Source: Casp-actino8 sp965659595 (GTDB lineage: Bacteria > Actinomycetota > Acidimicrobiia > Acidimicrobiales > Ilumatobacteraceae). From it: a stretch of 30,407 nucleotides of DNA. Position numbers and translations under genes: made by a program. The DNA lies in contig CBFHWN010000019.1 in NCBI GenBank assembly GCA_965659595.1, positions 1 through 30,407 on the forward strand, written 5' to 3'. Shown here in pieces: positions 7,155-14,704 of the stretch (positions are counted from its first letter, which is position 1; every line of letters starts with the position of its first letter). Under the pieces are notes generated by a model. The model was not told where the DNA came from. It searched no databases and was given only the letters and a program-made list of their open reading frames with translations.

Positions 7155-7997
7155 TCAGCGGGCCTGACGCGTCATCGTGACCTTCACGTCGATGGCGCGA
7201 CTGGCGCCCCCGCTGAAGATCCCGCGCATGGGGCTGACGTCGGAGTAGTCACGTCCGGTTGCCACGGTCACATAGCGTTCGCCGACGTCGTCGCCATTGG
7301 TGGGGTCGAAGGCGATCCAGTCACCGACCCACGCTTCGAGCCAGGCATGGGACTCGACGATCACTGGCTCGTCGATCTCACCCGATCCGGTGTAGTGGTA
7401 GCCCGAGACGTAGCGGGCCGGAATACCGAGCGATCGCAGAAGGCTGATCGTGATGTGGCTGTAGTCCTGGCAGACGCCACGTCGACTCGTCCAGGCCTCG
7501 TCGGCTCGCGTGTGCACGTGAGTGGCGCCGGGCGTGTAGGTCATGACCTGTCGCACGAGATCGACACAGCCCTCGGCGGCAACGAGTGGAGTGGCAGCCG
7601 AACGAAGATCGGCGAGCAGATCTTCGTTGCCAGCGAGGGCCGGGGCGAGGTTCGTGTGCCGTAGGAACTCCACGTATTGATCGTCGACCTGAGAGGTCTC
7701 CCAGACCGACCACGACGGTAATTCGTCGCGTTGTGGCGCCGACCACGACTCGACCACGTTGTCGGATGTGACCGAGAGACGAGCGTGCGGAGTGTGCAGA
7801 TCGAAAGCCTCGACCGTCGTGCCCCAGTAGTCGCGATACGAATACAGCGACACGTACGGCTGCACGGTCGTGCGGTGGTGCACCAGCAGCTGGCCGGCCC
7901 CCGACGAGGGTGTCATGCGGACCTCGTTGAACGACGCCACCACCTCGGATTCGTAGTCGTACGAGGTCTCGTGGACCACTGCCAGTCGCCAGGTCAT
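7155..7997 (-). CDS. Transglutaminase-like cysteine peptidase-fold protein
   Basis: A 280-residue protein with a bacterial transglutaminase-like N-terminal beta domain (about 1-90) and a transglutaminase/protease core. The catalytic triad is visible: C176 in RRGVCQDYSH, H217 in ESHAWLEAW and D231 in FDPTNG. No signal peptide is seen, so it is probably cytoplasmic. The start is the ATG at 7997, one base after the alpha-E stop; the frame is open upstream but that would run into the neighbour. It is the third gene of a widely conserved set (permuted ATP-grasp, alpha-E, transglutaminase-like; in M. tuberculosis Rv2411c-Rv2409c). Comparative genomics has proposed amide or peptide-bond formation and cleavage for this set. 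The actual substrate is not known to me. Confidence 0.92.
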   Translation of the reverse strand: MTWRLAVVHETSYDYESEVVASFNEVRMTPSSGAGQLLVHHRTTVQPYVSLYSYRDYWGTTVEAFDLHTPHARLSVTSDNVVESWSAPQRDELPSWSVWETSQVDDQYVEFLRHTNLAPALAGNEDLLADLRSAATPLVAAEGCVDLVRQVMTYTPGATHVHTRADEAWTSRRGVCQDYSHITISLLRSLGIPARYVSGYHYTGSGEIDEPVIVESHAWLEAWVGDWIAFDPTNGDDVGERYVTVATGRDYSDVSPMRGIFSGGASRAIDVKVTMTRQAR

Positions 7998-7998
7998 C

Positions 7999-8904
7999 TC
8001 AGTGGCTCCACACGATCGACCCGAGCGGGCGGAAGTAGTTCTCTTGAACAGCCCGGCTCGTGAACTCGACGGCCTGACGAGCTTGGACGACCAGCTCGTC
8101 GCTCTCGGCCGGCGACAGAAGATCGGCACCGAATTCGAGACGGCTGCGGAGCACGCCGATCGCTCGCAGGACCGGCTCGGCGCGGCTCGACGTGAAGCGG
8201 GCGATGTCGCGCAACGACGCCTCAGCGGCGACGACCGAGCGAAGGATCGACCGCGGGAACGTGGGGTCGACGAGGAGGAAATGGCGCAGTGAGTCCTCGT
8301 TCATCCGGTCGTGATGACGCAGGAACGTGTTGAGCCCACCGACAGCTCGAAGAACCGTCGCTGGCCCTTGTTCGGGCCACCCGCGTTCGATGCGCATGTC
8401 GAGAAGTCGAGCCACCTGGTCGATGCGTTCGAGAAAACCTCCCAGTTCGTAGAACGAGTAGGCCTCGTCGCGTGGCGACACCCAGTCGAACGTTCCGTGA
8501 ACGACGGTGAGCCCTTCCACCACATCGCGGAGATCGGAGCCCGGGAAGAACGGGTTGGGTCGTACCGAAGCCCGCAGGTAGGCCTTGTTCAGCACTTCGA
8601 ACACGTCGGCGGGCAGGGCATCGCGCACCGACCGGGCGTTGGTCCGTGCGTAGTCGAGAGAACCGTGGATCGAACTCGGATCTTCGGGTGATCCGTACAC
8701 GATGCTCACCAGATCGATGAGCCCGAGCGTCGGATCGTCGGAGAAGCCGAGTCCGTGCAGAACCAAAGAGGCGCCCCGTCGCTGATCGTCGGTGCTCTCA
8801 CCGACGAGAAGTTGATGCATTTCGAGGACGAGTCGGGCGGTCCCTTCGGCTCGCTCGATGTAGCGACCCATCCAGAAGAAGGATTCGGCGAGGCGACTCA
8901 GCAC
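7999..8904 (-). CDS. Alpha-E (DUF403) domain protein
   Basis: A 301-residue, all-helical alpha-E (DUF403) protein. It opens with VLSRLAESFFWMGRYIERAE, the family's signature with Trp, Tyr and Glu-Arg pairs. The GTG at 8904 was chosen because this signature begins exactly there; the open frame upstream lies inside the ATP-grasp gene and looks like non-coding Arg/Pro-rich sequence. The GTG overlaps the ATP-grasp stop by 7 bases (GTGCTGA), and its own stop is followed after one base by the transglutaminase start. The family has no proven catalytic activity. It nearly always accompanies permuted ATP-grasp and transglutaminase-like proteins and probably works with them. Confidence 0.92.
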   Translation of the reverse strand: MLSRLAESFFWMGRYIERAEGTARLVLEMHQLLVGESTDDQRRGASLVLHGLGFSDDPTLGLIDLVSIVYGSPEDPSSIHGSLDYARTNARSVRDALPADVFEVLNKAYLRASVRPNPFFPGSDLRDVVEGLTVVHGTFDWVSPRDEAYSFYELGGFLERIDQVARLLDMRIERGWPEQGPATVLRAVGGLNTFLRHHDRMNEDSLRHFLLVDPTFPRSILRSVVAAEASLRDIARFTSSRAEPVLRAIGVLRSRLEFGADLLSPAESDELVVQARQAVEFTSRAVQENYFRPLGSIVWSH

Positions 8905-10451
8905 GACGGCCCCTGTTGTTGCTGTTCTTCTTGCTGGTTGAGACGGAGGTCGGGGAGTGCGTTCGGACCGACTTCGCGGGGAACCGGGTCGCTGTCGACG
9001 GCGTCGGTCACGACGATCGGGCGGGTGATCGGTCCGGTTGCATGGTTGTTCGACTCGGCGAGTACCCAGGTGTCCTTCGAGCCTCCACCTTGGCTGGAGT
9101 TCACCACCAGACTTCCCTCGACGAGTGCGACGCGTGTGAGACCGCCGGGCAACACCCACACCTGGTCGCCACAGTTGACGGCGAACGGTCGCAGATCGAC
9201 GTGACGTGGCGCCACGGAACCGTCGTCGGTCACCGTCGGGCAGGTCGACAATTGAACGATGGGCTGGGCTACCCAGTCGCGAGGGTCGGCGGCAATGACG
9301 TCTTTCACCTGCGCAAGCTCGGCAGATGTGGCTCGTGAGCCGATCACGATGCCGTAGCCACCACTCGCTGCCACCGGTTTCACGACCATGTTGGGCAGAT
9401 CGTCGAGCACTCGCTGGCGAGCTTCGGGATCCTGCAGGTCGTAGGTGTCGACATTGGGGAGGATCGCGTCCTCACTCAGGTAGTACCGGATGAGATCGGG
9501 AACGTAGCGATAGAGCGCCTTGTCGTCGGCGACTCCGTTCCCGACCGCATTGGCGATCGTGACGTTGCCCGAGCGGGCGGCGTTCAGGAGTCCGGGTACT
9601 CCGAGAAGTGAGTCGGGCAGGAAGTGCATGGGGTCGAGGTAGTCGTCGTCGATGCGTCGATAGATCACGTGCACGGGAGACGGCCCCGACGTGGTGCGCA
9701 TGAACATCTGATTGCCCTTGCAGAAGAGGTCGCGGCCTTCGACGAGTTCGACACCCATCCGACGGGCCAGAAAGGCGTGTTCGAAGTGGGCCGAGTTGTG
9801 CACACCGGGAGTGAGGACAACCACGATCGGATCGGGGACTCCTTCTGGTGCAGCGTTGCTCAGCGCGAGGAACAGTTTCTCCGGATACTCCTGCACCGAG
9901 CGCACTGCGTAGTCGCGAAAGAGCTCGGGTGCCACGTGGGCCAGCGTTCGCCGGTTCTCGAGGACGTAGCTCACGCCCGAGGGGCAGCGAAGGTTGTCCT
10001 CCAGGACGCGGAGCACCCCGGCGTCGTCGCGCACCAGGTCGATTCCAGCCACGTGTATACGGACGTCGTTCGGAGGAACGATTCCGTGGGCCGCTCGATG
10101 GAAGTGCTCGGAACTCGTGACGAGAGAACGGGGGACCACACCGTCGCGAAAGACGTTCTGTGGTCCGTACACGTCATCGAGGAACGCCTCGAGAGCTCGC
10201 ACGCGCTGAGCCACACCCGTCTCGACGACGCGCCATTCATGGGCCTCGATCACGCGCGGGATGAGGTCGATCGGCAAGGGACGTTCGTGTCCAGACAACG
10301 TGAACGTGATGCCTTGGACGGCGAGGTATTGGTCGCGTTGAACGCCGCGTTGCACGAGTCCCTCGGGGCCGATGTCGGTGATCGACGACCACAGCGACTC
10401 GATCGTCGGGCGTGGTTGGTCGCCAAGGAGCAATTCGTCGACCGGCGGCAC
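8898..10451 (-). CDS. Circularly permuted ATP-grasp protein (type 2; DUF404/DUF407)
   Basis: A 517-residue permuted ATP-grasp ligase. N-terminal DUF404-like blocks (about 60-160) contain the acidic/Arg motif VLEDNLRCPSGVSYVLENR (149-167). The central part has TPGVHNSAHFEHAFLARRMG and the nucleotide-binding pattern DDKALYRYVPDLIRYYL. The glycine-rich ATP loop is KPVAASGGYGIVIG (358-371). ATP-grasp enzymes activate a carboxylate as acyl phosphate and join it to an amine, so peptide or amide ligation is the expected chemistry. The start is GTG at 10451. A TAGAAC box lies 6 bases upstream. The Gln-rich C-terminus (NQQEEQQQQ) is a local oddity. It leads the operon and is divergent from the antiporter gene. 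Confidence 0.92.
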   Translation of the reverse strand: MPPVDELLLGDQPRPTIESLWSSITDIGPEGLVQRGVQRDQYLAVQGITFTLSGHERPLPIDLIPRVIEAHEWRVVETGVAQRVRALEAFLDDVYGPQNVFRDGVVPRSLVTSSEHFHRAAHGIVPPNDVRIHVAGIDLVRDDAGVLRVLEDNLRCPSGVSYVLENRRTLAHVAPELFRDYAVRSVQEYPEKLFLALSNAAPEGVPDPIVVVLTPGVHNSAHFEHAFLARRMGVELVEGRDLFCKGNQMFMRTTSGPSPVHVIYRRIDDDYLDPMHFLPDSLLGVPGLLNAARSGNVTIANAVGNGVADDKALYRYVPDLIRYYLSEDAILPNVDTYDLQDPEARQRVLDDLPNMVVKPVAASGGYGIVIGSRATSAELAQVKDVIAADPRDWVAQPIVQLSTCPTVTDDGSVAPRHVDLRPFAVNCGDQVWVLPGGLTRVALVEGSLVVNSSQGGGSKDTWVLAESNNHATGPITRPIVVTDAVDSDPVPREVGPNALPDLRLNQQEEQQQQGPSC

Positions 10452-10457
10452 GCCGAT

Positions 10458-10463
10458 GTTCTA
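10458..10463 (-). promoter_or_regulatory. Possible -10 box for the ATP-grasp operon
   Basis: Minus-strand TAGAAC lies 6 bases before the GTG at 10451. It matches the leaderless spacing but has C instead of T at the last position, so it is a weaker call. Confidence 0.35.
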
Positions 10464-10521
10464 CTCGGTCGATGTTTCGATCGTGTTTCGACCAATGGTC
10501 AGGATGTGAATCGAACTCACC

Positions 10522-10527
10522 TAGGGT
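10522..10527 (+). promoter_or_regulatory. -10 box of a probable leaderless promoter for the antiporter
   Basis: TAGGGT lies exactly 6 bases before the GTG at 10534, within CACCTAGGGTGGTCCC. No Shine-Dalgarno sequence is present. Confidence 0.62.
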
Positions 10528-10533
10528 GGTCCC

Positions 10534-12315
10534 GTGCACTCCGACGTCGCCCTGGTGATCGCCGGCGTCTTGGCCGCCGGACTCGTCGCCCAGATCCTCG
10601 GCTGGCGTCTGCGAGTACCGGCCATCGTCTTCCTGCTCGCTTTCGGGCTGTTGGCCGGACCGGTCACCGATCTGGTGCACCCCGACGACGTGTTCGGGGA
10701 CGCCCTGTTTCCCGCGGTGTCGATCGCCGTGGCCATCATCTTGTTCGAGGGCTCTCTCGCTATGGGCGTGGCCGGCATCCGCACCGCGGGCCGCACGACC
10801 ATCACCCTGCTCACCGTCGGCTCGGTGATCACCTTCGCCGGAGTGGCGGTGGCGGCTCGCTTCGTGCTCGACGTCGAATGGCGGGTCGCCTACCTGTTGG
10901 CCGCCGTACTCGTGGTGACCGGTCCGACGGTCATCGGTCCGATCGTGAAGTCGCTCGGGCTACACGGTCGCCTCGGGATGATCCTCGAAGCCGAAGGCAC
11001 CATCATCGATCCGATCGGCGCCATCGCCACGGTGGTCGTCTTCCAGAGCTTCTTCGAATCATCGGACGCCTCGGTCGCCGAAACACTGCTCACCACATTC
11101 GGTATCGGCGTTGGCGCTGGATTGTTGGGCGCGGCGATTCTGGTGTTCGTCCTCTCACGGTTGCTCATCCCCGATGAGTTGCATCAAGTACTGACGCTCA
11201 CGGTGGTGGTGTCGACGTTCGCGGTGTCGAATCACTACGCGCACGAAGCCGGTCTGGTGGCCGTCACCGTGCTCGGATTCCTCCTGGCATCGCAGAAGCG
11301 TGTGTCGGTGCGGCACATCCTCGACTTCAACGAGACGCTGCGCGTTCTTTTCATTTCGGGTCTGTTCATCCTGTTGGCCGCTCGTATCGATCGAGCCACT
11401 CTCACCGACCTCGAGTGGCGCAGCATTCTCTTCCTCGTCGTCCTGGTGGTGGTCGTCCGCCCGCTGTCGGTGGCCGGCGCAACGGTTGGTGTCGGACTCG
11501 ATCGGGCCGAGCGGATCTTCCTCGCCGCTACCGCTCCCCGCGGCATCGTCGCCGCGTCGATCGCGTCGGTGTTCGCGTTACGCCTGTCGGAAGAGGGTGT
11601 GCCCGGTGCTCAGATCGTGCTGTCGGCCACATTCACAGTGATCGTCGGCACCGTTCTGCTCAGCGGTCTCGGGGCGCGCCCCCTCGCTCGCCGACTCGGA
11701 CTTCTGGGCGACGACGGTGCTCATGTGGTCATCGTCGGCTCGAACGACTTCACGATGGAACTGGCCGAGGTTCTCGGACGCGAGGGTGTGTCGGCGTCTT
11801 TGGTCGACGCCGACCGTCTCAATTCGCAACGGGCCCGAATGCGTGGTCTCGACTCGTGGAGCGGTTCGATCTTCTCTGCTCAGGACGTGCACGAGGTCGG
11901 CCTCGATCGTGCGTCGGTGTTCCTCGCCGCCACGAGCAACGACGAACTCAACGCGCTGGCCTGCCGAATGGCCGCCGAGACGCTCGAACGACGTCATGTC
12001 TTCCAGCTACCGCCGTCGCGTCCGTCTGATTCGGAGATCGGCAAGATCTCCCTCGGACTGTTCGGCCGGTCGGCGTTCGCGATCGAGGTGACGGCCACTC
12101 GTCTCGACGACCTCCTACTCGAAGGATGGAAGGTGTCGGCCACCAACATCACGAAGGAATTCTCAGTGCGGGACTGGAAGGAACAGCACGTCGACGGGGT
12201 GCCGTTGGCGGTGATCGACGGCAAGAAGCGTCTCCACGTGTTGGCGGCCGGACGCCGTCGTTCGGTCAAGGGAGGCGAGCGCCTCGTGGCACTGGTTCCT
12301 CCACGAGAGGACTGA
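10534..12315 (+). CDS. CPA1-type cation:proton antiporter with C-terminal RCK (TrkA-N) domain
   Basis: A 593-residue inner-membrane antiporter exchanging Na+ or K+ for protons. About 12 hydrophobic segments fill residues 5-385. Characteristic membrane motifs are FEGSL (71-75), TGPTVIGPI (129-137), the ion-site-like EAEGTIIDPIGA (152-163) and APRGIVAASIASVFAL (334-349) of NhaP/CPA1 carriers. A cytoplasmic Rossmann RCK domain follows from about 396 (AHVVIVGSNDFTMELAEVL, then an acidic strand end LVDADR). A possible RCK-C-like region lies around 545-593. The glycine pattern of the nucleotide site is reduced (GSND rather than GxGxxG), so the nature of the regulatory ligand is uncertain. The start is GTG with a leaderless-type promoter. 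It is convergent with the TetR gene (4-base gap). Confidence 0.93.
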   Translation: MHSDVALVIAGVLAAGLVAQILGWRLRVPAIVFLLAFGLLAGPVTDLVHPDDVFGDALFPAVSIAVAIILFEGSLAMGVAGIRTAGRTTITLLTVGSVITFAGVAVAARFVLDVEWRVAYLLAAVLVVTGPTVIGPIVKSLGLHGRLGMILEAEGTIIDPIGAIATVVVFQSFFESSDASVAETLLTTFGIGVGAGLLGAAILVFVLSRLLIPDELHQVLTLTVVVSTFAVSNHYAHEAGLVAVTVLGFLLASQKRVSVRHILDFNETLRVLFISGLFILLAARIDRATLTDLEWRSILFLVVLVVVVRPLSVAGATVGVGLDRAERIFLAATAPRGIVAASIASVFALRLSEEGVPGAQIVLSATFTVIVGTVLLSGLGARPLARRLGLLGDDGAHVVIVGSNDFTMELAEVLGREGVSASLVDADRLNSQRARMRGLDSWSGSIFSAQDVHEVGLDRASVFLAATSNDELNALACRMAAETLERRHVFQLPPSRPSDSEIGKISLGLFGRSAFAIEVTATRLDDLLLEGWKVSATNITKEFSVRDWKEQHVDGVPLAVIDGKKRLHVLAAGRRRSVKGGERLVALVPPRED

Positions 12316-12319
12316 GTCG

Positions 12320-13054
12320 TCAGAACGTGACGGATCGCCCGTCGGCCCGCTGAGTGCGAAGGTCGTCGAGTTCGTGGCGAACGTTGCGAATGAGTCGCTC
12401 GACGAAGGTGTTGGCGAGATGGGTCATAGTCTCGGGTCGCTCGTCAGCCACTGAACGGTTCGCTGGGTGGTGCCCGGTCATCCAGGTGGCGAGGCCGAGG
12501 GCTGACAGGGCGACATAGCCGGTGATCTCGAAGAGTTCGGGGTACTGATCGGACTCATCGGTGGCCACGGGACGATCGAGCACTTGTCCGGTGTACATCC
12601 CGTAGACCGAGGTGTGGAGTCCGACCATGTCGGAGATGGTGGACTGGCCGATACGGGTGTCGAGTTCACCCTGCATCACGTTGCCGACCGGATCGATGAT
12701 GTGCGAGTAGTTGATCATCGAGTCGATACCCGGATGGGAAGCGGTCCACTCGAGGCGGTACCCGATCCGGTTGCGCAACTGATCTTCGGCCGACGTCGTG
12801 GTGGTGTAGGTGATCCGGTTCATCTCGGCCACGAGACTTTCGAATTCGTGCACCACGGCCGCTGCGAGCAGGCGCTCACGGCCACCGAAGTGGTAGTTCA
12901 CGAGGCTGGGGGCGACCCCGATCTCTTTGCAGATTTCACCGACCATGACGGCACTCGGACCCTGGGTGGCCAGCACCTTGCCCACGGCGTCGAGGATGGC
13001 TTGTCCGGAGGCGCCGTATCCGATCTCGTCGGACTTCTTCGAGCGCTTGGGCAT
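12320..13054 (-). CDS. TetR family transcriptional regulator
   Basis: A 244-residue one-component regulator. The N-terminal helix-turn-helix spans about 38-57 (VGEICKEIGVAPSLVNYHFG) after a Lys/Arg-rich start (MPKRSKKSDE). The remaining ~180 residues form the ligand-binding and dimerisation domain typical of the family, including VALSALGLATWMTG in the C-terminal half. The target is not evident. The gene is alone, convergent with the antiporter and leaderless, and an operator would be expected near its own promoter or elsewhere in the genome. Confidence 0.93.
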   Translation of the reverse strand: MPKRSKKSDEIGYGASGQAILDAVGKVLATQGPSAVMVGEICKEIGVAPSLVNYHFGGRERLLAAAVVHEFESLVAEMNRITYTTTTSAEDQLRNRIGYRLEWTASHPGIDSMINYSHIIDPVGNVMQGELDTRIGQSTISDMVGLHTSVYGMYTGQVLDRPVATDESDQYPELFEITGYVALSALGLATWMTGHHPANRSVADERPETMTHLANTFVERLIRNVRHELDDLRTQRADGRSVTF

Positions 13055-13060
13055 GTCGAG

Positions 13061-13066
13061 ACCCTA
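13061..13066 (-). promoter_or_regulatory. -10 box of a probable leaderless promoter for the TetR gene
   Basis: Minus-strand TAGGGT lies exactly 6 bases before the ATG at 13054. The interval is too short for a ribosome-binding site. Confidence 0.65.
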
Positions 13067-13077
13067 ATCCAGAGGGA

Positions 13078-13977
13078 TCAGCAGGGCGAGTCGCTGATTC
13101 GTACCAAGACGCTCCGGCCGTCGTGAGCGACGATGCCGATGTCGTAGTAGTCCTTCGTCGAGTTGTTGAACCCGCAGGAACCCGAAATCTTCCACACCTT
13201 CGAGTACTGGTCGTACACGGCCACCTTGCGGCCGCGACCCGAGCACGGTGTCTTCGGATCGCCGTTCACCGAACTGCCGTACTCGTTGTACTGATACATG
13301 CAGACCGAACGAATACCGAAGGGCGAGTCAGTCAGTCCGGGGGCCTTCGTATTCACTGTCACGTCGAAGGTGCTCGAGTTGCGACGTCGCTGCTGGATGT
13401 CGTGGACGATCGGCTCGGGAGTCTCGTCGACGGCGGAGTCGGTGCTTGCCTCCTCGGCCGGCGGAGCGTACGACACGGCCACGTCGACCGGGGCGTCTTC
13501 GGGTGCCGGCGCCGCCTCGGCCTCGGCGGCGAGTTCGTCGAGTTCACCGTGTTCGCCGCACGGCATGTACTGGTCACCCATCTGATGTGACCCTTCGCAA
13601 CCAGTAGCCTCGGCTGCCGCCTCGGCTTCTTCAGCGGTGTCGTACAAGCCGTCATCCGACTCGACGAGCGGCTCGCTCACTTCTTCGATCGAGGTGATAC
13701 CTCCGTCGGTCGACGGTGAATCACCCGACCCCGCCGTGGTGTTCGGGGCGTCGGAACCTTCTTCCAGCTGGGCAATTTGTGCCTCGAGCTCGGCGAGCTT
13801 GTCTGCGAGGTCGGTGTCGGACGCACCGGAAGCGTCAGCGAGCTCCTGCTGGAGTTCGGCCAACTGAGCGCGGAGAGCATCGGCTTCCGACGAGGACGAA
13901 TCGTCACCACCGCATGAGGCGACGAGCACGAGGGACACCGCGACGAGAGCGGTGAGACGGCGGGCAGAGCGAGACAT
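13078..13977 (-). CDS. Exported lipoprotein with coiled-coil and acidic linker
   Basis: A 299-residue predicted lipoprotein. An Arg-containing n-region and hydrophobic core end in the lipobox LVLVASC (lipidated Cys at residue 22), followed by a Ser/Asp linker. Residues about 31-73 form a heptad-rich Leu/Ala/Glu coiled coil (ALRAQLAELQQELADAS, DKLAELEAQIAQLEE). An acidic, Pro- and Ala-rich stretch (to about 190) is interrupted by a Cys/His block, TGCEGSHQMGDQYMPCGEH. A C-terminal domain (about 205-299) contains five Cys and many aromatic residues and is probably a disulphide-bonded beta domain. I do not recognise a named family. Unlike most genes here it has a strong Shine-Dalgarno sequence (AGGAGGA) and a leadered promoter. 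Confidence 0.85.
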   Translation of the reverse strand: MSRSARRLTALVAVSLVLVASCGGDDSSSSEADALRAQLAELQQELADASGASDTDLADKLAELEAQIAQLEEGSDAPNTTAGSGDSPSTDGGITSIEEVSEPLVESDDGLYDTAEEAEAAAEATGCEGSHQMGDQYMPCGEHGELDELAAEAEAAPAPEDAPVDVAVSYAPPAEEASTDSAVDETPEPIVHDIQQRRRNSSTFDVTVNTKAPGLTDSPFGIRSVCMYQYNEYGSSVNGDPKTPCSGRGRKVAVYDQYSKVWKISGSCGFNNSTKDYYDIGIVAHDGRSVLVRISDSPC

Positions 13978-13979
13978 GA

Positions 13980-14033
13980 GTCCTCCTAAATCGAATTGGA
14001 TTCGACAGTATCCGTCACCCCGGAACAGCGCAA
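13980..14033 (-). promoter_or_regulatory. Promoter and ribosome-binding site of the lipoprotein gene
   Basis: On the minus strand, TTGCGC (14028-14033) is followed after exactly 17 bases by TACTGT (14005-14010), a reasonable -35/-10 pair. The leader of about 20-25 bases carries AGGAGGA just 3 bases before the ATG at 13977. This is a classical leadered gene and contrasts with the leaderless neighbours. Confidence 0.6.
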
Positions 14034-14071
14034 GCGCTCAAGCGTCAAGATCACGTCAGGGTCCGAAACGA

Positions 14072-14100
14072 CCGAACCCCGCCACGAGGGCGGGGTTCGG
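14072..14100 (-). terminator. Perfect 12-bp hairpin downstream of the HU gene
   Basis: CCGAACCCCGCC (14072-14083) and GGCGGGGTTCGG (14089-14100) are perfect inverted repeats around a 5-base loop, about 30 bases past the HU stop codon. On the minus strand only a weak T-rich stretch (TCGTTTCGG) follows, so it is either a U-poor intrinsic terminator or a 3' end stabiliser. Confidence 0.6.
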
Positions 14101-14109
14101 GGAGTTCGA

Positions 14110-14124
14110 GGCGGTTGAGCCGCC
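14110..14124 (-). repeat. Small inverted repeat next to the HU stop codon
   Basis: GGCGG-TTGAG-CCGCC forms a 5-bp stem with a 5-base loop, starting 6 bases after the HU stop. It stands in tandem with the longer hairpin at 14072-14100. Confidence 0.4.
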
Positions 14125-14130
14125 GGGGTT

Positions 14131-14604
14131 CTAGCGGCGCTTCTTGGCTGCGGCCTTGCGGGCCGGTGCCTTCTTGGCAACCTTCTTCTTCGGTGCAGCC
14201 TTCTTGGCGGCGACCTTCTTGGCGGCCTTCTTCGGAGCGGCCTTCTTGGCAGCCTTCTTCGGAACGGCCTTCTTGGCCACCGGCTTGGCCGGAGCCGAGC
14301 GCTTGGTGTTCAGCTTGGGGGCAGGAGTGGCTCCGAGCGCGATGTCCTTGAAGCCCTTGAGCGCCGTGATCTTGGCGACGGTCTTGGCCTTCACGCGGAT
14401 GGTCTCACCGGTCGCTGGGTTGCGAGCCATGCGCGCCGGGCGCTTGATCTTCGCGAACTTGGCGAAACCAGAAATGTTGACGATCTCGCCCTTCGCAACG
14501 GTGGCCAAGATCACGTCGATGGTTCCTTCGACCATCTTGGCTGCCGTCTTGTTGTCGACATCGGTGTGGAGTGCAACTGCTTGGATGAGTTCACGTTTCT
14601 TCAT
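14131..14604 (-). CDS. hupB: HU-family nucleoid DNA-binding protein with Lys/Ala-rich C-terminal tail
   Basis: A 157-residue histone-like protein. Residues 1-90 are a typical HU domain (MKKRELIQAV...IVNISGFAKF, and RNPATGETIRV at 61-71, the DNA-bending arm with its conserved Pro). Residues about 95-157 are a low-complexity basic tail of repeated AKKA, PKKA and AAKK units, like mycobacterial HupB and eukaryotic H1 tails. It binds and bends DNA without strong sequence preference, and the tail should strengthen binding and compaction. I prefer the ATG at 14604 to the one at 14616. HU proteins begin MKK/MNK-ELI, and TATGTT lies 7 bases before 14604, where it would contain the upstream ATG. It is followed by two hairpins. 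Confidence 0.93.
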   Translation of the reverse strand: MKKRELIQAVALHTDVDNKTAAKMVEGTIDVILATVAKGEIVNISGFAKFAKIKRPARMARNPATGETIRVKAKTVAKITALKGFKDIALGATPAPKLNTKRSAPAKPVAKKAVPKKAAKKAAPKKAAKKVAAKKAAPKKKVAKKAPARKAAAKKRR

Positions 14605-14611
14605 GGGGCGA

Positions 14612-14617
14612 AACATA
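14612..14617 (-). promoter_or_regulatory. -10 box of a probable leaderless promoter for HU
   Basis: Minus-strand TATGTT lies 7 bases before the ATG at 14604. If this is the -10 box, the in-frame ATG at 14616 falls inside the promoter and cannot be the start. Confidence 0.55.
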
Positions 14618-14640
14618 GTTGTCGGTCTTTGGCAGGTGGT

Positions 14641-14667
14641 GGATACCCCTTATTTTTTGGGCTATCC
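14641..14667. repeat. Imperfect inverted repeat with T-rich loop upstream of HU
   Basis: GGATA-c-CCC and GGG-c-TATCC flank a 9-base TTATTTTTT loop, giving 8 paired bases with one C-C mismatch. It lies between the end of the eRF1-like gene and the HU promoter. It could end transcription of the former, act as an AT-rich upstream element, or be a protein-binding site for HU autoregulation. Confidence 0.5.
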
Positions 14668-14704
14668 GGACGGCGACACCCGACACATCACTCCGGGGTC
14701 GGGG

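Noticed and set aside
8905..9159. An 85-residue N-terminal extension of the alpha-E protein
   Set aside because: It is Arg/Pro-rich and overlaps the ATP-grasp gene, while the alpha-E signature begins exactly at the GTG at 8904.
9624..10533. A long plus-strand open frame running opposite the ATP-grasp gene and on into the antiporter region
   Set aside because: It is motif-free and Arg/His/Gly-rich, and it overlaps two clear genes in other frames. It is a compositional shadow.
14138..14290. Repetitive GCCTTCTTGGC-like units that look like a short tandem or CRISPR-like array
   Set aside because: The units have no unique spacers and encode the AKKA/PKKA repeats of the HU tail. They are coding repeats.
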